Positions 62,725-64,000 of a DNA stretch of 64,000 nt are shown in pieces. A model generated the notes under the pieces. It had not been told where the DNA came from. It worked only from the letters and a program-made list of their open reading frames with translations, and ran no database searches. This DNA comes from Flavobacterium sp. N2270. GTDB taxonomy: Bacteria; Bacteroidota; Bacteroidia; Flavobacteriales; Flavobacteriaceae. Within the stretch, counting starts at the first letter, position 1, and each line of letters opens with the position of its first letter. A program made the position numbers and the translations under genes. Where the stretch lies: the NCBI RefSeq assembly GCF_025947225.1, contig NZ_CP110005.1, positions 1,984,001 to 2,048,000 on the forward strand. The letters run 5' to 3'.

Positions 62725-64000
62725 ATGAGTTATTTAGATAATATTTTATTTGCTGTAATTTTAGTAATTGGAGCTGGTTATTTTGCAAATAATGTAAAAA
62801 AGCTAATTAGAAACATCAAGCTTGGTCAAGATGTAAATAGAAAAGACAATTCTTCTGAAAGATGGAAGAATATGGCTATGATTGCACTTGGACAATCTAA
62901 AATGATAAAAAGACCAATTGCTGGTGTATTACATATTATAGTATACGTTGGTTTTATAATAATTAATATTGAAGTTTTAGAAATTGTTATCGATGGATTA
63001 TTTGGTACACATAGAGTATTCTCTTCTTTAGGAATTGTTTATGATGTATTAATAGGTTCATTTGAAATACTTGCCTTTTTAGTACTTGTAGCGGTTGTTG
63101 TTTTCTGGTTGAGAAGAAACGTTATAAAGTTAAAACGTTTTACAAATCCTGAAATGAAAGGTTATGCTACAAACGACGGTAATATTATTTTATATTTTGA
63201 AATGGTATTAATGTCATTGTTTTTAATAATGAATGCTGCCGATTTACATTTACAATTTGTTGAAGGCGGCTTTAGCCATTATCATCAAGCGGGAAGTTTC
63301 CCAATTTCTCAATTTATTGCACCTATTTTTAATGGAATGAGTAATAATGTTGTTTTCTTAATTGAAAGAGGAGCATGGTGGTTGCATATTTCTGGTATTT
63401 TAGTATTCTTGAACTATTTATATTTTTCTAAACATTTACACATATTATTAGCTTTCCCAAATACTTATTTTGCAGATTTAAATGCAAAAGGAAAATTAGA
63501 TAATTTAGAAAGTGTTACTAAAGAAGTAAAAATGATGATGGATCCAACCGCAGATCCTTTTGCAGCTCCTGCAAATCCAGATGCTATTCCTGCAAAATTT
63601 GGAGCTTCAGACGTGCAAGATTTAAATTGGGTACAATTATTAAACGCTTATACATGTACAGAATGTGGTCGTTGTACTTCATCTTGTCCGGCAAATCAAA
63701 CAGGTAAAAAACTTTCTCCTCGAAAAATCATGATGGATACACGTGATCGATTAGAAGAAGTTGGTAAAAATATTGATGCAAACAAAGGAATATTTGTAGA
63801 TGATGGAAGATCATTATTAAATGATTTCATTTCTCCTGAGGAACTTTGGGCTTGTACAACTTGTAATGCTTGTGTTGAAGAATGTCCTGTAAATATTAGT
63901 CCATTGTCAATTATTATGGATATGCGACGTTATTTAGTAATGGAGCAAAGTGCAGCACCAACCGAACTAAACAGTATGATGACTAATATTGAAAATAACG
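62725..64000 (+). CDS. Membrane Fe-S oxidoreductase (4Fe-4S dicluster), 3' end outside window
   Basis: Open from the ATG at 62725 to the window edge, 425 codons so far. The N-terminal half has membrane segments (ILFAVILVIGAGYF, AGVLHIIVYVGFIIINIEVL, IGSFEILAFLVLVAVVVFWL, YFEMVLMSLFLIM, WWLHISGILVFLNYLYF). Two 4Fe-4S motifs follow: CTECGRCTSSCP and CTTCNACVEECP. The plan matches the HdrD/GlpC-like Fe-S oxidoreductases of Bacteroidota, thought to pass electrons at the membrane. Donor and acceptor are unknown. The CCG domains expected further on are not in the window. Confidence 0.88.
   Translation, partial: MSYLDNILFAVILVIGAGYFANNVKKLIRNIKLGQDVNRKDNSSERWKNMAMIALGQSKMIKRPIAGVLHIIVYVGFIIINIEVLEIVIDGLFGTHRVFSSLGIVYDVLIGSFEILAFLVLVAVVVFWLRRNVIKLKRFTNPEMKGYATNDGNIILYFEMVLMSLFLIMNAADLHLQFVEGGFSHYHQAGSFPISQFIAPIFNGMSNNVVFLIERGAWWLHISGILVFLNYLYFSKHLHILLAFPNTYFADLNAKGKLDNLESVTKEVKMMMDPTADPFAAPANPDAIPAKFGASDVQDLNWVQLLNAYTCTECGRCTSSCPANQTGKKLSPRKIMMDTRDRLEEVGKNIDANKGIFVDDGRSLLNDFISPEELWACTTCNACVEECPVNISPLSIIMDMRRYLVMEQSAAPTELNSMMTNIENN

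Overview
The window is AT-rich DNA from a member of the Flavobacteriaceae (Bacteroidota), close to Flavobacterium. The evidence is gene content (an LptD/TamB/MlaD envelope set, a DUF4293 protein beside rho, a Rho factor with a long disordered insert, HutD, DUF4159, a thiolase), the absence of Shine-Dalgarno-like leaders, and promoters of the Bacteroidota form TTG-N17-23-TAnnTTTG, the best of which lies before a tRNA operon. Species cannot be fixed from the sequence alone.

Left chromosomal block (1-21002): the end of polyphosphate kinase and an exopolyphosphatase; lpdA with a nearby duplicated fragment of its own 3' end and an inserted secreted-protein gene; an MsbA-like ABC exporter, truA, a YfcE-like phosphodiesterase, a DUF4293 protein, rho, a HutD-like protein, a retropepsin-like protease, clpC, gyrA, a TPR lipoprotein-like protein, an NlpC/P60 peptidase, a thiolase, and a tRNA-Ser/Pro/Arg operon. 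Strong hairpin terminators separate most units.

Genomic island (about 20991-43587, 22.6 kb): an integrative element sits at the 3' end of tRNA-Arg(TCT). It is bounded by a 14-bp direct repeat and ends in a tyrosine recombinase, an excisionase-like protein and a primase/helicase-like protein. Its cargo has two parts. First is one tightly coupled + strand operon with a type I restriction-modification system (hsdM, hsdS, hsdR). A SIR2 protein, a HerA ATPase, a KTSC-domain protein and two small PD-(D/E)XK-like proteins are nested between hsdS and hsdR. Second is a run of three single-gene or two-gene units. Each is bracketed by a GTT-core and its own inverse AAC-core, and they are separated by 95-135-bp dyad spacers. 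This is the architecture of integron gene cassettes, although no integron integrase is visible. They encode a TPR protein, a membrane protein plus membrane-anchored J protein, and a 714-residue protein with a nuclease-like C-terminus and an in-frame C9 tract. An 11-bp-phased array of GTACGTGAA units lies upstream of hsdM.

Right chromosomal block (43588-64000): a methyltransferase, an AI-2E-type permease (frameshifted), TrmH- and RsmE-type RNA methyltransferases, DUF4159, tsaD, tamB, then a glycolytic run (pfkA, gapA, a BadF/NAGK-type kinase, mgsA), ridA, lptD (frameshifted), an amidase, an MlaD-type protein and the start of a membrane Fe-S oxidoreductase. Three genes (hsdM, the AI-2E permease, lptD) are broken at short A runs. 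Because lptD is normally essential, homopolymer sequencing error is a serious alternative to real inactivation.
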